Shown here: positions 46,701 to 57,423 of the stretch, in pieces
Numbering within the stretch: the stretch's first letter is position 1
How the letters are laid out: every line of letters starts with the position of its first letter
Assembly: GCA_027405735.1 (NCBI GenBank)
Contig: JAPEHQ010000007.1
Span: 2,443,001-2,507,000 of the forward strand
Reading direction: 5' to 3'
DNA: 64,000 nucleotides
Source of the DNA: Mucor racemosus
Lineage: Eukaryota > Mucoromycota > Mucoromycetes > Mucorales > Mucoraceae
Translations under genes and position numbers: made by a program
Notes under the pieces: generated by a model
The model's database searches: none
What the model saw: the letters and a program-made list of their open reading frames with translations, nothing else
Told to the model about the DNA's origin: nothing

Positions 46701-47689
46701 ATGTATGATATGACAAACTGTTTTACTGGTAGTAGAAACATGTATGTCTCTATGATAACAGATATTACCTACCTTATTTAATTTATGATTCATGAGCTGT
46801 AATGCTGCTTTTACATTGGCTGAAATGAGAAACTTAGCAGGGTTTAAATTTTGCTAAATAATGTAAAGCCTTGAAAACCCTTTTCTACGTGTGTTATTTA
46901 TCTCTTTTTGTTTTCATATTCCAATGATATATTCACCGCTTGATAAGGCATATCAGAATATCAAGCTGCTGGTAATTCCTTTCTTTTATCTGAATACGCA
47001 TGCTAACGTAAGGGACTAATGTTTTTATAATACTGTTAGCAGTCTATATTAGAGACTGATATTTTCCTTTAACCGCATTCTAAGATCAAATATCATTCTT
47101 TACTACTGTATTGTTGGACGTATTTCTTGATGATTTTTACCAGATTAAATCGAAGGCAATAATATTTATATCTATTCAATACAAAGCTAGAACTGGTTAC
47201 AATATCACGAAATGTTCCAGAAAAGTAATGAAATTTCAAATGATATAGAAATAAGCAAAAAAGAATAATCTGATGTCTTGTATAATAACCATAGTTTTGA
47301 TCGTAGCTATACGTGAAAACAAATTTTTTACAGATGACAATCGTAAATTAAAATAGTAAGTTTAAAGAAGGTTAATTTGCTTGAATTTTATGTGTAATAA
47401 AGCAACATCTATAATCTTAGATTTGGCTTGCATATAAATTTAAGCAGCAAGTGGTATTTAAGTTTATGCTTGAGCAAAAGCCATTGTTGCTGTAAATATT
47501 ATAGTTATGAACATTATTTACAAACGATCATAATCGTGAATATATTGGCTCTTGCATGTATTGCTCTACATCAACAACGCATTGAATTGTATTATTGTCT
47601 ATATAATCTATATTAATAAAAGAAAATGTAATTTAAAAATCCATTATTCCAGTAACAAATGCAATGGAATTTTGAGGGCGGCACGATGC

Positions 47690-47960
47690 TCATGTACAAA
47701 CCAATTTGTACACATACGATCAGCTCATTTATATTCATGGACAGATTTCATTATTATTATGCACAAATAGGGATAATGATATGCTTATGGGCAATTCTAC
47801 AATTATGCACACGGACAACAGAATCTATAATTCTGCGCATACAGGCTTAGCATTGTGCTCGTGCGCAGTTTTTTTTGTTGTTGTGCACATGTGCATCTTG
47901 TTATCTTTTTAGCCATTATTTAGTGGGCGCAACAACTCATCAAACTATAGCGTGCATCTC
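47690..47960 (+). repeat. Subterminal motif array of X element, copy 2
   Basis: Same TGCTCATG / ATGCACA / GTGCATCTTG motif series as at 22120-22570 and 56060-56340, ending about 50 bases before the terminus. Confidence 0.5.
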
Positions 47961-48343
47961 GCCTGGGCAAAACGAAATTATCTTGTGCAGCACAGGTCGG
48001 TCGTAGTGCTTTCATATATAAATCCTTTAAATTTGTGATCTTATGGACGTTTTTTGAATCCGGTTGTATCATCTTATACTTTTCAAGTTAAATCTATTAT
48101 TAGGCTAACAATGTTGTGAGTTGTATTTATGCTTTATTTAAAATAAGCCTTTGAATAATTAATAGCAGCAATACAGTCGAACCTTAATTTTTGTATAAAA
48201 TTTCGATACCTACATCTTATAGCTGCTTGGAATATTTAAACAACCGCGTCCGGGCTGTCCGGTAATCTTTTCTAGAGATTTAAAGCTTGGAAATATCATT
48301 AGATGGCCGCTTTCGGAGACAGTTCGGCTTTTTATGGAAGAAT

Positions 48344-48943
48344 TGTAATGTCATTATTATTATATCCTAGGTCGCATATTTAAGGTCTCAGTCAATATTC
48401 GGTATTATAGTAAATCAACAGGTGCCCACGTTGATTCACGTGCGTCTTAGTTAATTAGCGTAATGTTCTTAGATAGTAATTCTGTTTAATAATTATAATT
48501 AAAAGTATATAAATACATCCTCAGGATTTATTTGATTTATCATTATAATATGTTTATGTTAAATAAAACTAAAAAATTTAATCAAGTAAAGAGACATCGT
48601 TTATTGGAATGAAATTAATAGGGTTTATATACTATTTGATTTGGGGAATTAATGATGTGATAAGGTATTTAGATGTTATTTAATAGTAATGTGTCATATT
48701 GGTATATCATGTTGGAATATCGCACTGGAGTATCATGCTTTTGTACCATGCTTCTATACCATGCTTTTAGAAGCATGGTATAGTTAATATTTAATTAAGT
48801 AACTTCCGGTTTCGAATCTGTTATTGTTTACTTTTTTAGATTTGACATGATCCGGTTTAAGAATGATACATCAGTATTAATATTGTTAATAAAAAGTGTA
48901 ATATTTTGGTAAGTTTATTACTTAAGACCGTTTTGACATTTCA
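48344..48943 (+). mobile_element. Solo LTR (family L1) with nested LTR
   Basis: Starts TGTAATGTCATTATT, ends GACATTTCA, flanked by AGAAT / AGAGT (48339-48343, 48944-48948; one mismatch). Repeat Y copy 1 has the empty site. A TATA-type motif TATATAAATACATCC lies at 48507-48521. It is split by another LTR at 48533-48873; without it the LTR is about 255 bp. Confidence 0.75.
48533..48873 (+). mobile_element. Solo LTR (family L2) nested in L1 LTR
   Basis: Starts TGATTTATCATT, ends GATACATCA, with flanks TTATT / GTATT (one mismatch). Same family as 31577-32160 but without the internal inverted-repeat insert. Short near-tandem 'accatgctt' motifs occur at 48740-48780. Confidence 0.75.
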
Positions 48944-50430
48944 AGAGTGACCATTGACAAAATATGAATTATCTACTACGTTGCATGTCACTAAGTACCA
49001 TATGTTATCACCTTCTACAGTATCAATATATCTTACTACAATCTATTAAATCGGACATGTATTGAAGCCCAAAGTCTTGATATCCGATATAAGAAACTCC
49101 TAGCGTACCAAGTTTAATCCAGTCACTATGGAGAAAATGGCGATTGAAATTTTGCCTAATTTGCGCATTGGCCTGCCTAATCCGCACGCAAACACTGAGC
49201 TTTTGCGTGCAAAATAGCGTCACTGGTTTTTCAAAATATCTCAGGCACGGAACAATTCTGCACGCAAGATTATTGATGAATACTTCAGCGCTATACATTT
49301 CTTCACGCAATCATCATAGAAAAAACTCATGAGCGTGACATTTCTGCAAGCTGTCAGTAGTGTAATACGTACGCAATTGCATATTCTGCAAGCATTTTTA
49401 TGAACGCATTCTGCATGCGTATTAAATTGATGCACGCATCAGGCTTTTTGTTTTAGCATTTTATAGCTATTATGGAGCGATTTTGATATCATATACTTAT
49501 TTATTGTTGATAGTTTATTGGTTTGTTATATATATAAAAATACGCGGTATAATACTAGATGATGCAATTTGATATACAAACTGCAAATGGATTAATGGAA
49601 TACTAAAAAAAAGAAACAAAAGGAGTGGAAAGTAAGAGCCATAGCCTGTAGGGAAGCAACGAGTAGCAATGGTATCACAAACAGCTGATAAAGACACAGA
49701 GATGGTAAAAGTGCTGTATCCAGATAGCAACAAGGTCATCTATTTACTGAAAATATAATTATATAAGATGCTTTTGATGTTGTAAATTGTTTATCAACTT
49801 ACAGGGAATAACATCATGATGATAAAAGAAAAAGCCGCCCAAGGATTTCCTGGATACAGATGTCATTAGCGACTTTTATAGATTCATAGAAACAATAACT
49901 TATTACTCACCTTGAAACGAGCAATCATCTATCATATCAATAAAAAAAAGTAAATACCAAACTCGACTTGATTTAATAATACTTACCTACAAGTCGCATA
50001 TGAGCCCTCTTGACGATGAGGATGCGAGTAGTACTAGATTATATGTTTACGCTAAATACATACTCAACAATTAATAAACTTGTCGTATTATTTTACACTT
50101 ACTACTAGGCGTACAATTATAATTAGTTGTTTATCCTGCTCTTTTTATTTTATCTAAAAAAGCAAAAATTAGAGATGAATACAAGTGGAAAGCTTTCATT
50201 GTGTTACAAGGCTTTACGTGATTAGGTATATTTGGCAAATTTTACATACTACATGTACAGTGTTATAAGCTAAGTAAGTAAAATTCCGTAAAAATAAAAA
50301 GGGCTTACCGCCATGAATAATAGATGTTTATGGTATCTACTTAAGAAAAAGAAAACAAAACGATAAAAGCCAGGGTATTTTTTATATAGAAATTACTTTT
50401 ATTCTACAAAGAATATACCAAGCTCAATTT

Positions 50431-50574
50431 TCAAACCAGTAAAGCGATGGAAAAATCATGATTATAATGCACAGTGCGTTTATTTTCAGCTACAGTATCC
50501 AAAGTTCTTAGAATAACAAAATCCAAAACAACACATGGACGCAAATTAAATTGATTTACACTGTACTCTACCAT
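50431..50574 (-). CDS. Short unknown ORF in second CACTA element
   Basis: 47 residues starting MVEYSVNQFNLRPCVVLDF and ending FSIALLV. The frame is open upstream for a few codons more. Its composition is protein-like and could be one exon of a captured gene, but no match is recognised and no splice partner was found. Confidence 0.25.
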   Translation of the reverse strand: MVEYSVNQFNLRPCVVLDFVILRTLDTVAENKRTVHYNHDFSIALLV

Positions 50575-50855
50575 TTCTATGGTACAACGGCGTGCTTCAA
50601 AAAAAGCTCAATATGAAAACACTGCATGTATTTTGTTGCTTCATTGTCCAATTTCTACATCAATGAAAACCTTTACTAGACTTGTTTTTAAACGCAAAAA
50701 AACCTTCTATTTCAATCTTTCCAACAATCTTTCTAATAGTGTCTCTTCCAATTAATGTAAAAAATAAGCATTCTATGTATTACTTATCCATTTACTTTTA
50801 TTTATATCATGCTGTCAAAAGTCAAACTGATTTATACTCAATAGATCCACCAATA

Positions 50856-51545
50856 CCTCCATTAAGATGAATGAACTTGGTACCATCACACTGAATTGAG
50901 TATAAGTAGCATTTTGATTACCATAAACTGATTTACAAATGCAAAACATCTCACCACACCTCCATCAAAATGAATAAACTTGGTATCATCGTACTGAATT
51001 GAATATAAGCAACATTTTGATCATTTCAAGCTAATTTACAAACGTCAAACATCCCACCAAAATCTCCATCAAGATGAATAAACCTGATACCATCGCATTG
51101 AATTGAGTATAAGCAACATTTTGATCATTTCTGGTTGATTTTCAAACGTAAAACATTCCATCAACATCTCCATTAAGATGAATAAACTTGGTATCATCAC
51201 ATTGAATTATTTCAAGCTGATTTCCAATGGCAAAACATTCCATCAACAACACCTCCATTAAAATAAGTAACCTTTATATCATCATACTGAATGGGATATA
51301 AGCATCATTTTGATTACCATAAACTGGTTTACAAGTGTAAAACATTTCACCACACCTCCATCAAAATGAATAAACTTGGTATCACCACATTGAATTGAGT
51401 ATAAGCAACATTTTGATCATCTCAAGTTGATTTTCAAGTGTAAATAATCCCACCAAAATCTCCATTAAGATGAATGAACTTGGTATCATCACACTGAATT
51501 AAATATAAGCAGCATCGAGCACCATAAACTGATGATTTACAACCA
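50856..51545. repeat. About 104-bp tandem satellite, 7 units
   Basis: Units start at 50856, 50959, 51063, 51167, 51252, 51355 and 51459 at a 'c(c/t)tccat(t/c)aa' landmark, giving spacings of 103, 104, 104, 85, 103 and 104. Each holds 'aataaacttggtatcatc', 'actgaattgagtataag', 'attttgat' and a 'caaaacatt' end. The fourth unit has an internal deletion. The unit is not a multiple of three, so it is not coding. Confidence 0.9.
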
Positions 51546-52409
51546 GTCTTATTTTTAAATATTTCTCTAGGATCACTTTTGTAAATGTAATACCATCGAA
51601 GTGTTTATAATTGATCCACTTTATCCAATATAAGGCTTCTGTAATTTAGTATTTTGGGCTTTGTTGGAACAAATTTTGTCATCAATCATACAACTATAAA
51701 ACTAAGAAAATAGACGCAAAATTATCAATATATTAAGCAGGAGTTGTCATTTCATGTTAATAAATATATATTTACCTTGTGAAATAAGCAGTTAGCAGAC
51801 TTGAATTTTTATACAATTTTTGTTATTAATTTATCATCATAATGAAATGGAGTATTTTATTAATATGCTTAGTATAATAATAGTATACAAAAGAAAGATA
51901 AGTTGCATGGGGATAGTATTTATGGAGGAATCATAATGAATTTTGGTGTACCCAAGACTGTGATTTTAATGTGGTAGCACCCTGAATAATATTATACCAA
52001 GAGACGACGTTTTTCGATTTTTCGATTCTGTATTGTTGTGTAATGTTTCATCAACTAAAAGGTTTAAAATAAAAATGTTCCTGTATATCTTAGATATTGA
52101 ATAATAATAGAAAAAAAAACCAGTGTTAAATGCTTTTTTATTTATGCAAAAACAATTCTTTAAAAATCTTGAAAGTACATTATACAGTAGTAGTTGTGGG
52201 AGCCTGGCTATCATTTTTTTCTCTTCACTAAAATCCTCTTTTGAAATATTTTTTGTTTTCAATGGAGTTCCATTGATTGTTTTGATAGAAACTAATTAAC
52301 AGCAATTCAGAAGGAAACTTCAATATTCACACTCATTTAGCTAATGTAGATGCATCTTAAATGTTTTTAATGTACTTATTGTCATTATAGCAGTGGTATT
52401 CAAAGGTTT

Positions 52410-52709
52410 TTGATACTAGCGAATACGGCCAAAACTAATACAGTTGCAACTTATGATTCTACTATAACTATAGTTGAGTTGCTTCAAAAGAAAGAAAACA
52501 GCAGTTTTTCTCTTTATGAGGCGGAATCTGTTGTTGGATTGGTGAAATATAAAATTACAGAATCCTCATCTACTGTACTTATAGTGTCATTACTTCCAAT
52601 AATGTCTTTACGGCAAGTTTGCTTGACACTGCTGGTTCCAACATTTATATATAATCATTTCACGCATGCATTGCTTTTTTTTTTTTTTTTTTTTTTGTTG
52701 CAGCCATAA
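52410..52709 (+). other. Unsupported 99-residue ORF near right end of the CACTA element
   Basis: Starts MILANTAKTNTVATYDSTIT and ends in a Phe run that comes from a T tract (52676-52696). The first 70 residues are moderately protein-like (VELLQKKENSSFSLYEAESVVGLVKYKI), perhaps from a captured gene, but without family evidence. Confidence 0.25.
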
Positions 52710-52958
52710 TTTTAGGTGCTGCCTATTTTTTTTTTTTTTTTTTTTTTTTATTTTTAATTTATTAAACTTTTTGCAGAAAAAACGCAAGCAATTGCTTTTT
52801 AGTCTAAAAATTGGAGTAATCAGTCCGCGCTAGCATTTTCAGCAGCCATTTGCGTGCAGAATAATTCGGGAAGGACCATTTCAGCACGCTTTCTGCATGG
52901 AAACCTCTTTTTTCTGCTCGAGCGGAGCTATTTGTTCGATATTTTCTCCATAGTGAGT

Positions 52959-53606
52959 AATTACCAAGAACACTTGGACCTCAATAATTATGATACCATA
53001 CTATTTCATCCCAGCGGTTAATCCATCAAGTAGCTATCAAATCAACATCCAAGCACGTTTAGCGCAGCATTAAAACAAGACAACTCACAAGCTCTGCAAG
53101 AATGGTTAAATTATGATTGATCCATTTCAATCCATAGATTACTATCAAACAGATCTAATGATTCAATAATAGTGCCTTAAATTACATCTCAGGATCTCAA
53201 TGTCACATCAATAAAAAAGGCCATACTCTTATATCTAAATAAACGATATCTTTTTTAATAAGTATTATTCATCAAACCTAAAAATACACGACAAGGCTAC
53301 TAAACGTTTTGCAATTCTGCGGATTAGCGCTAGACATATGCAAAACTTACTAGAAAAAAAAAAGAGGATCATATTTGATGAGAAGCAACGGTCATCGGAG
53401 ATTCTCTTTCGAAATTCATACCCTAATACCAAAGGGCTTCCCCTTTGGCGGGTTTGAGCTCACGAATATGTGTGTCGCACTCAATTTGTAGCGCATGCGC
53501 TACCCGTTAAGCTTGCCACTCTCCTTTGGTCTACAATTTTAATCCCCATACACGTGAACATGTATTTGTCAGTTTTTCACTATTTTGGGAAATGCAGCAA
53601 ATCAAT
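52959..53606. other. Spacer with SINE-like segment
   Basis: No gene. Apart from the tRNA-like block at 53429-53529, AT-rich sequence without a second copy in the window. Confidence 0.4.
53429..53529 (-). repeat. tRNA-derived SINE-like segment
   Basis: On the minus strand: CCAAAGG, A-box-like GTGGCAAGCTTAACGGGT, a 16-base perfect palindrome GTAGCGCATGCGCTAC (53488-53503), B-box-like GAGCTCAAACCCGCC, then CCAAAGGG-GAAG-CCCTTTGG, an 8-bp hairpin. CCAAAGG also pairs with the final CCTTTGG. The order of promoter boxes is tRNA-like, and the GC content is far above its surroundings. The T stem does not pair, so it is not a functional tRNA. Confidence 0.4.
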
Positions 53607-56384
53607 GGTAATAATAATAATAATAATAAGAGCAAATTTTTAAAGTAATAACAAAAAACTACCAACATTATACTCGTAAATTGTAATTTAATGCATTATT
53701 ATCGTTCAATATAACCGAATATTAATGAATCAGAGAAAATACAACTGGTAAAAAACTGATACTCAATGCACATTCAGGTCGAGATTGATAAAAGACGCAT
53801 TTATTGTGCGGTGAAAATCGCGACATTTTGATGGATAGAAATTACAGAACCAAGATGTTGTGTTTACTTCAGGATTTTCAAAAGGGTTCAAAAGCATTAT
53901 TCATCAAACTCATATGGATGTTGAATACTTACCATATGCAATTAGTATCATTTTGTCTTTTATTTAGTTGCTGTATTATTAAAAACCAAGCTTTTCATAG
54001 CTTATAAGAATGGCAATGGGATGTTTCTGATTTTAAATTGACAATTATCATAAGGCGGGCTGATGATACGTTTGAAACTACTACAAATGGAATCAGTCAA
54101 TTTAGTTTATTGAATTTGAATGAAAATACCAAAGAACAATTTGTAAGTGCTTAAGTTGATCCTAGTAAAGCACTGAATAAATTGGCTTGGAACAAAGAGG
54201 ATAAAAAGACGGCAATAGGTTTCAGTGATGACCATGTTTATGTTTATGGTATTGGAAACGCAAAATTCAAGCTCAATGTAAATTATCTCTATCTCAATAA
54301 TTATAAAATAAGACTATATTATCATCAAAAAAACTACCAAATAATATTAGCATGTATAAAGATTTACAGTAATAAGCTCAAATCGAATGGGTACAGCGTA
54401 CAGCATCGTAAATTCTTAAAAAAGTTCTCAAGTATTATAAAATCTCTTATTTTTAAGACTCACAAAGCTTATAAGCGGAATATTAATTTTAAAAATTATT
54501 CTTGTCCAGATCATCAATTTTGACATTTTTTAAATTTTTTTTTCTGATCTTGCAAATCTAAAGTTAATTATACTACTAATTATAAAAACAAAAAACCTAC
54601 ACATATACAGAATTTAATGCTCTATTTGCTCAATAAAAAACAACAAACATTTTTATTGCAAAATATTACATGAAAATCCTTCAACCAAAAAACCGTTTTT
54701 GGGACAAAAGTGCAAATTTTCATTACTTGACATTTATTATTAAGCTTTTATGAAATGTGTACTAGTTATGGCTACAATTTTCTCTCATAATGTAGTACAT
54801 TTAGACGTCGATTTTGGTATCAAAATTTGATTTTTCTGTTTTTTGATCAAAATCATGAGTGTTGGTAAGGCTAAAATGAGCCCCAAAAATGTCCGCTACA
54901 AAAACTGAATTTTCAGACCGTACGTGGTTAAATATAAGAAAAGTTAAAAAAAAGAAACGCTTTTTTATTTAAAACTTAAATATATCATAGTATAAGAAAC
55001 TTGGCCGTTCGATCTTGCTCTGCTCAATTACGGCGTCGCTCTACGGGCTTGCTTTTATATTTTTTTAACGAATTTATGATATGACAGACGATTTTTTTGG
55101 TAGAAAAATGTAGGTTTTTACGATAACAGATATTGCCTACCTTGTTTAATTTATGGTTCATGAGCTGTGATGCTGCTTTTACTTTGGCTGAAATAAGCAA
55201 CTTAGCAGGGGTTTAATTGTGCTACATAATGTAAAGCCTTGAAAATCCTTTTCTATGTGTGTTGTTTCTCTCTTTTTGTTTTTATATTTCAAGGATATAT
55301 TCATCGTTTGATAAGGCATATTAGACTATCAAGCTGGTATTCTTTTCGTTTATCTGAATGCGCATGCTAACATAAGGGGATAGTATTTTTAATGTAAGTA
55401 TCAGTCGTTATATTAGAGATTGGTGTTTTTATTTAACCGCATTCTAAGATCAAATACCATTACTTTCTACTGTATTGTTGGACGTATTTCTTGATAATTA
55501 CCAGATCAAATCGAAGGCAATGATATTTATATCTACTCAATGAAAAGCTAGAACTGGCTACAAACTCACGAAATGTTCCAGAAAAGTGATAAAATTTTAA
55601 ATGTTATAGAAACACAAAAAAAAAAAAAAGAATAATCTAATGTCTTGCCTAATAACCATAGTTCGGATCGTAACTATACTTGAAAACAAATCTTTTTACA
55701 GCTGACAATCGTAAACTAAAATAGTAAGTTTAAAGAAGAAGGTTAATTTGTTTAAATTTTATGTGTGATAAAGTAAGATTTATAATAACCTTAGATTTGG
55801 CCTGCATATAAATTTAAGCAGCAAGTGTTATTTAAGTTTATGCTCAAGCAAAAACCATTGTTATTGTAAATATTATAGCTACAAACATATTCACAAATGA
55901 TGACAATTGTAAATATATTGGCTCTTGCATGTATTGCTCTATATCAACAACGTATCGAATTGTATTGTCTAAAATCTATATCAATAAAAACAAATGTAAT
56001 TTAAAAACGCATTCCAGTAAAACATGCAATGAAATTTTGAGAAAGGTACAATATTCATGTACAAACAAATTCGTGCCTATAAAATCAGCTCATTATGCTC
56101 ATGGTCAGATTTCATTATTATTATGCACAAATAGGGATAATGATATGCTTATGGGCAATTCTACTATTATGCACACATGGGATTAATGTCATCCACATGG
56201 ACAGAATCTATAATTCTGCATATACAGGCTTTTCGTTGTGCTCGTGTGCAGTTTCTTTTGTTATGCTTATGTGCATCTTGTTATCTTTTTAGCAATATTC
56301 CGTGGGCACAATAGCTCAGGCTATAGTGTGCAGCCCGCCTGGGCAAAACGAAATCATCTTGTGCAACACAGGTCGACCGTAGTG
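53607..56384 (+). mobile_element. X element (CACTA-type ends), copy 3, 5'-truncated
   Basis: Begins at an ATA tract (53612-53629) that also borders Tc1 in copy 1, and ends GGTCGACCGTAGTG at 56384. Contents: dynein-like fragment (53815-54285), conserved block (54400-55080), subterminal array (56060-56340). The conserved ORF and 5' terminus of the full element are missing. Compared with copy 1 it lacks about 370 bp between 'aaagtaataac' and 'gaaaaactacc'. Confidence 0.7.
54014..54285 (+). pseudogene. Dynein-intermediate-chain-like WD40 fragment, copy 3 (best preserved)
   Basis: Reading from 54014: QWDVSDFKLTIIIRRADDTF, then TTTNGISQFSLLNLNENTKE-QF, a stop, then ALNKLAWNKEDKKTAIGFSD and DHVYVYGIGN. 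The last part has the layout of the C-terminal WD repeats of cytoplasmic dynein intermediate chain (ALNKLAW, then a GSSDG-HVYVYD-G type strand). There is one in-frame stop and no promoter or other dynein exons. The piece is element cargo, not a host gene. Confidence 0.6.
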
Positions 56385-56717
56385 ATATGTAAACCTATTA
56401 AGGTCAGTAAGCTCACCAATTATCGCCGAATATGGGCCCAGATGAGCTCCCATTGCAATAGTAGGTGCATCTAGTGTTGATCTACAGAATCGCAAACAAT
56501 TTAGCCTCCCCGAATTGTTGTGAAAACGTAGAAATGAAAACACGCACTTCTTTGAGCTATTTTGTATGGGTTGTTTCAGATATTCTTTGAAAAATTTTAT
56601 AAAATCAAATAATGGTTCAAAATTGAATCTTGAAGTTGCATTTAATGCGCACTGAATACATAAATAACATATATTTATTTCATTAGCCAACGGCTGGTTT
56701 TTGGAGGAGTGTAGCAC
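56316..56717 (-). pseudogene. Unknown ORF across the family A / X junction
   Basis: 133 residues; only 56385-56717 is family A sequence, the rest runs into the X terminus and is spurious. The family A part reads RLNCLRFCRSTLDAPTIAMGAH and LFDFIKFFKEYLKQPIQNSS, protein-like and possibly from the element's own protein. The same region of copy iv (32270-32490) has stops. Family unknown. Confidence 0.3.
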
Positions 56718-57230
56718 ACATTTTTGAATGAAACCACCTCTTTCTCCTCCTGCTTAAAGAAATAAAATAAAGCAACTGAAATTAAAATGCTTATAATCAA
56801 TGAATATTGTTGATTTGATTCAAATATGCTGAAACTTTTAAAGCATATACTACAACCATAACAGTGGCCAGAAGTAAAAGGTTTAGCATCTAACTGGCTT
56901 GCTTATTAATCGTAGGAATAAAGCGCGCACTTTCTTCTGGTGGAGTTTATGGTTTAGCAAACCAATTCAAATTAGAAATAGTGCTGAACCAGCCTGAAAA
57001 CCAGCATACACGACAAAGATAATCACTGAAATTAACCAATAAACGCTCTCTTTTATATATAATCAAACTCCAGTAGAAAAGAATTGTATCGATTTTGCTG
57101 TCAAATCTCAGAAACATTCTTGCTTGAGCATTTTCGAAACCATTGTTGATAAAACGAATACAAAAATGCATCCTATTACTGGTTATTCTATTCAGCCATA
57201 TGTTTGTGTATCTATATGATATAAAGCATA
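56385..57230 (+). repeat. Family A repeat, copy v, right part
   Basis: Matches 32166-32560 after the LTR in copy iv (for example 'cagcctccccgag' type and 'gtagcacac'). Together with 40850-42520 it makes one family A element split by the 13.9-kb insert 42521-56384. Confidence 0.65.
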
Positions 57231-57423
57231 TCAATTGATCATATACTTTTACAAGGGATTTTTTTTTTCGCTTTTATTCATACTTTTGGCATATTTTATA
57301 CGGTGAATTTAAAGAGCCTTTACCCAGTATTTAGCAAACGGTTTAGTATATACTTGAATTACAATATATTGAGAATTATTTTTAAATCATGTGCATATTT
57401 TTTTATTTGTACATTCGTATGTA

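Larger units (their letters stand above)
42521..48008 (+). mobile_element. X element (CACTA-type ends), copy 2
   Basis: Starts CACTACGGCCGAAC at 42521 and ends GGTCGGTCGTAGTG at 48008 (inverted match). Contents in order: CACTATG MITE (42555-42702), GGGCA mini-repeat (42718-42738), conserved ORF (42740-42991), dynein-like fragment (44470-44960), a TA-flanked 950-bp insert (45077-46026), the conserved 650-bp block (46030-46700) and the subterminal array (47690-47960). The flanks do not form a 3-bp duplication (TAT, CTT) because the left flank is family A and the right is repeat Y. Confidence 0.75.
48009..49123 (+). repeat. Repeat Y, copy 2, split by LTRs
   Basis: 48009-48343 and 48944-49070 match 22113-21661 read backwards. 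An LTR sits between them. The far end runs up to the second CACTA element at 49124. Confidence 0.7.
49124..52955 (+). mobile_element. Second CACTA-type element, complete ends, TSD AGT
   Basis: 3832 bp. Left end CACTATGGAGAAAAT, right end its exact inverse ATTTTCTCCATAGTG, flanked by AGT on both sides (49121-49123, 52956-52958). Both subterminal zones (about 49165-49445 and 52800-52930) carry repeated TTCTGCACGC / GCGTGC motifs. A CACTA start, 3-bp duplication and subterminal arrays together match the CACTA/EnSpm superfamily. No transposase is visible; the interior holds a satellite (50856-51545) and small ORFs, so it is probably non-autonomous. Confidence 0.85.

Noticed and set aside
47428..47912. 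Chain of overlapping plus-strand ORFs (62-72 residues)
   Set aside because: They track the subterminal motif array of the X element in several frames; equivalents at 22172-22541 and 55929-56292 do not preserve one frame.
50856..51545. Regular repeat array resembling a CRISPR
   Set aside because: Units are contiguous ~104-bp tandem repeats without unique spacers, in eukaryotic DNA.
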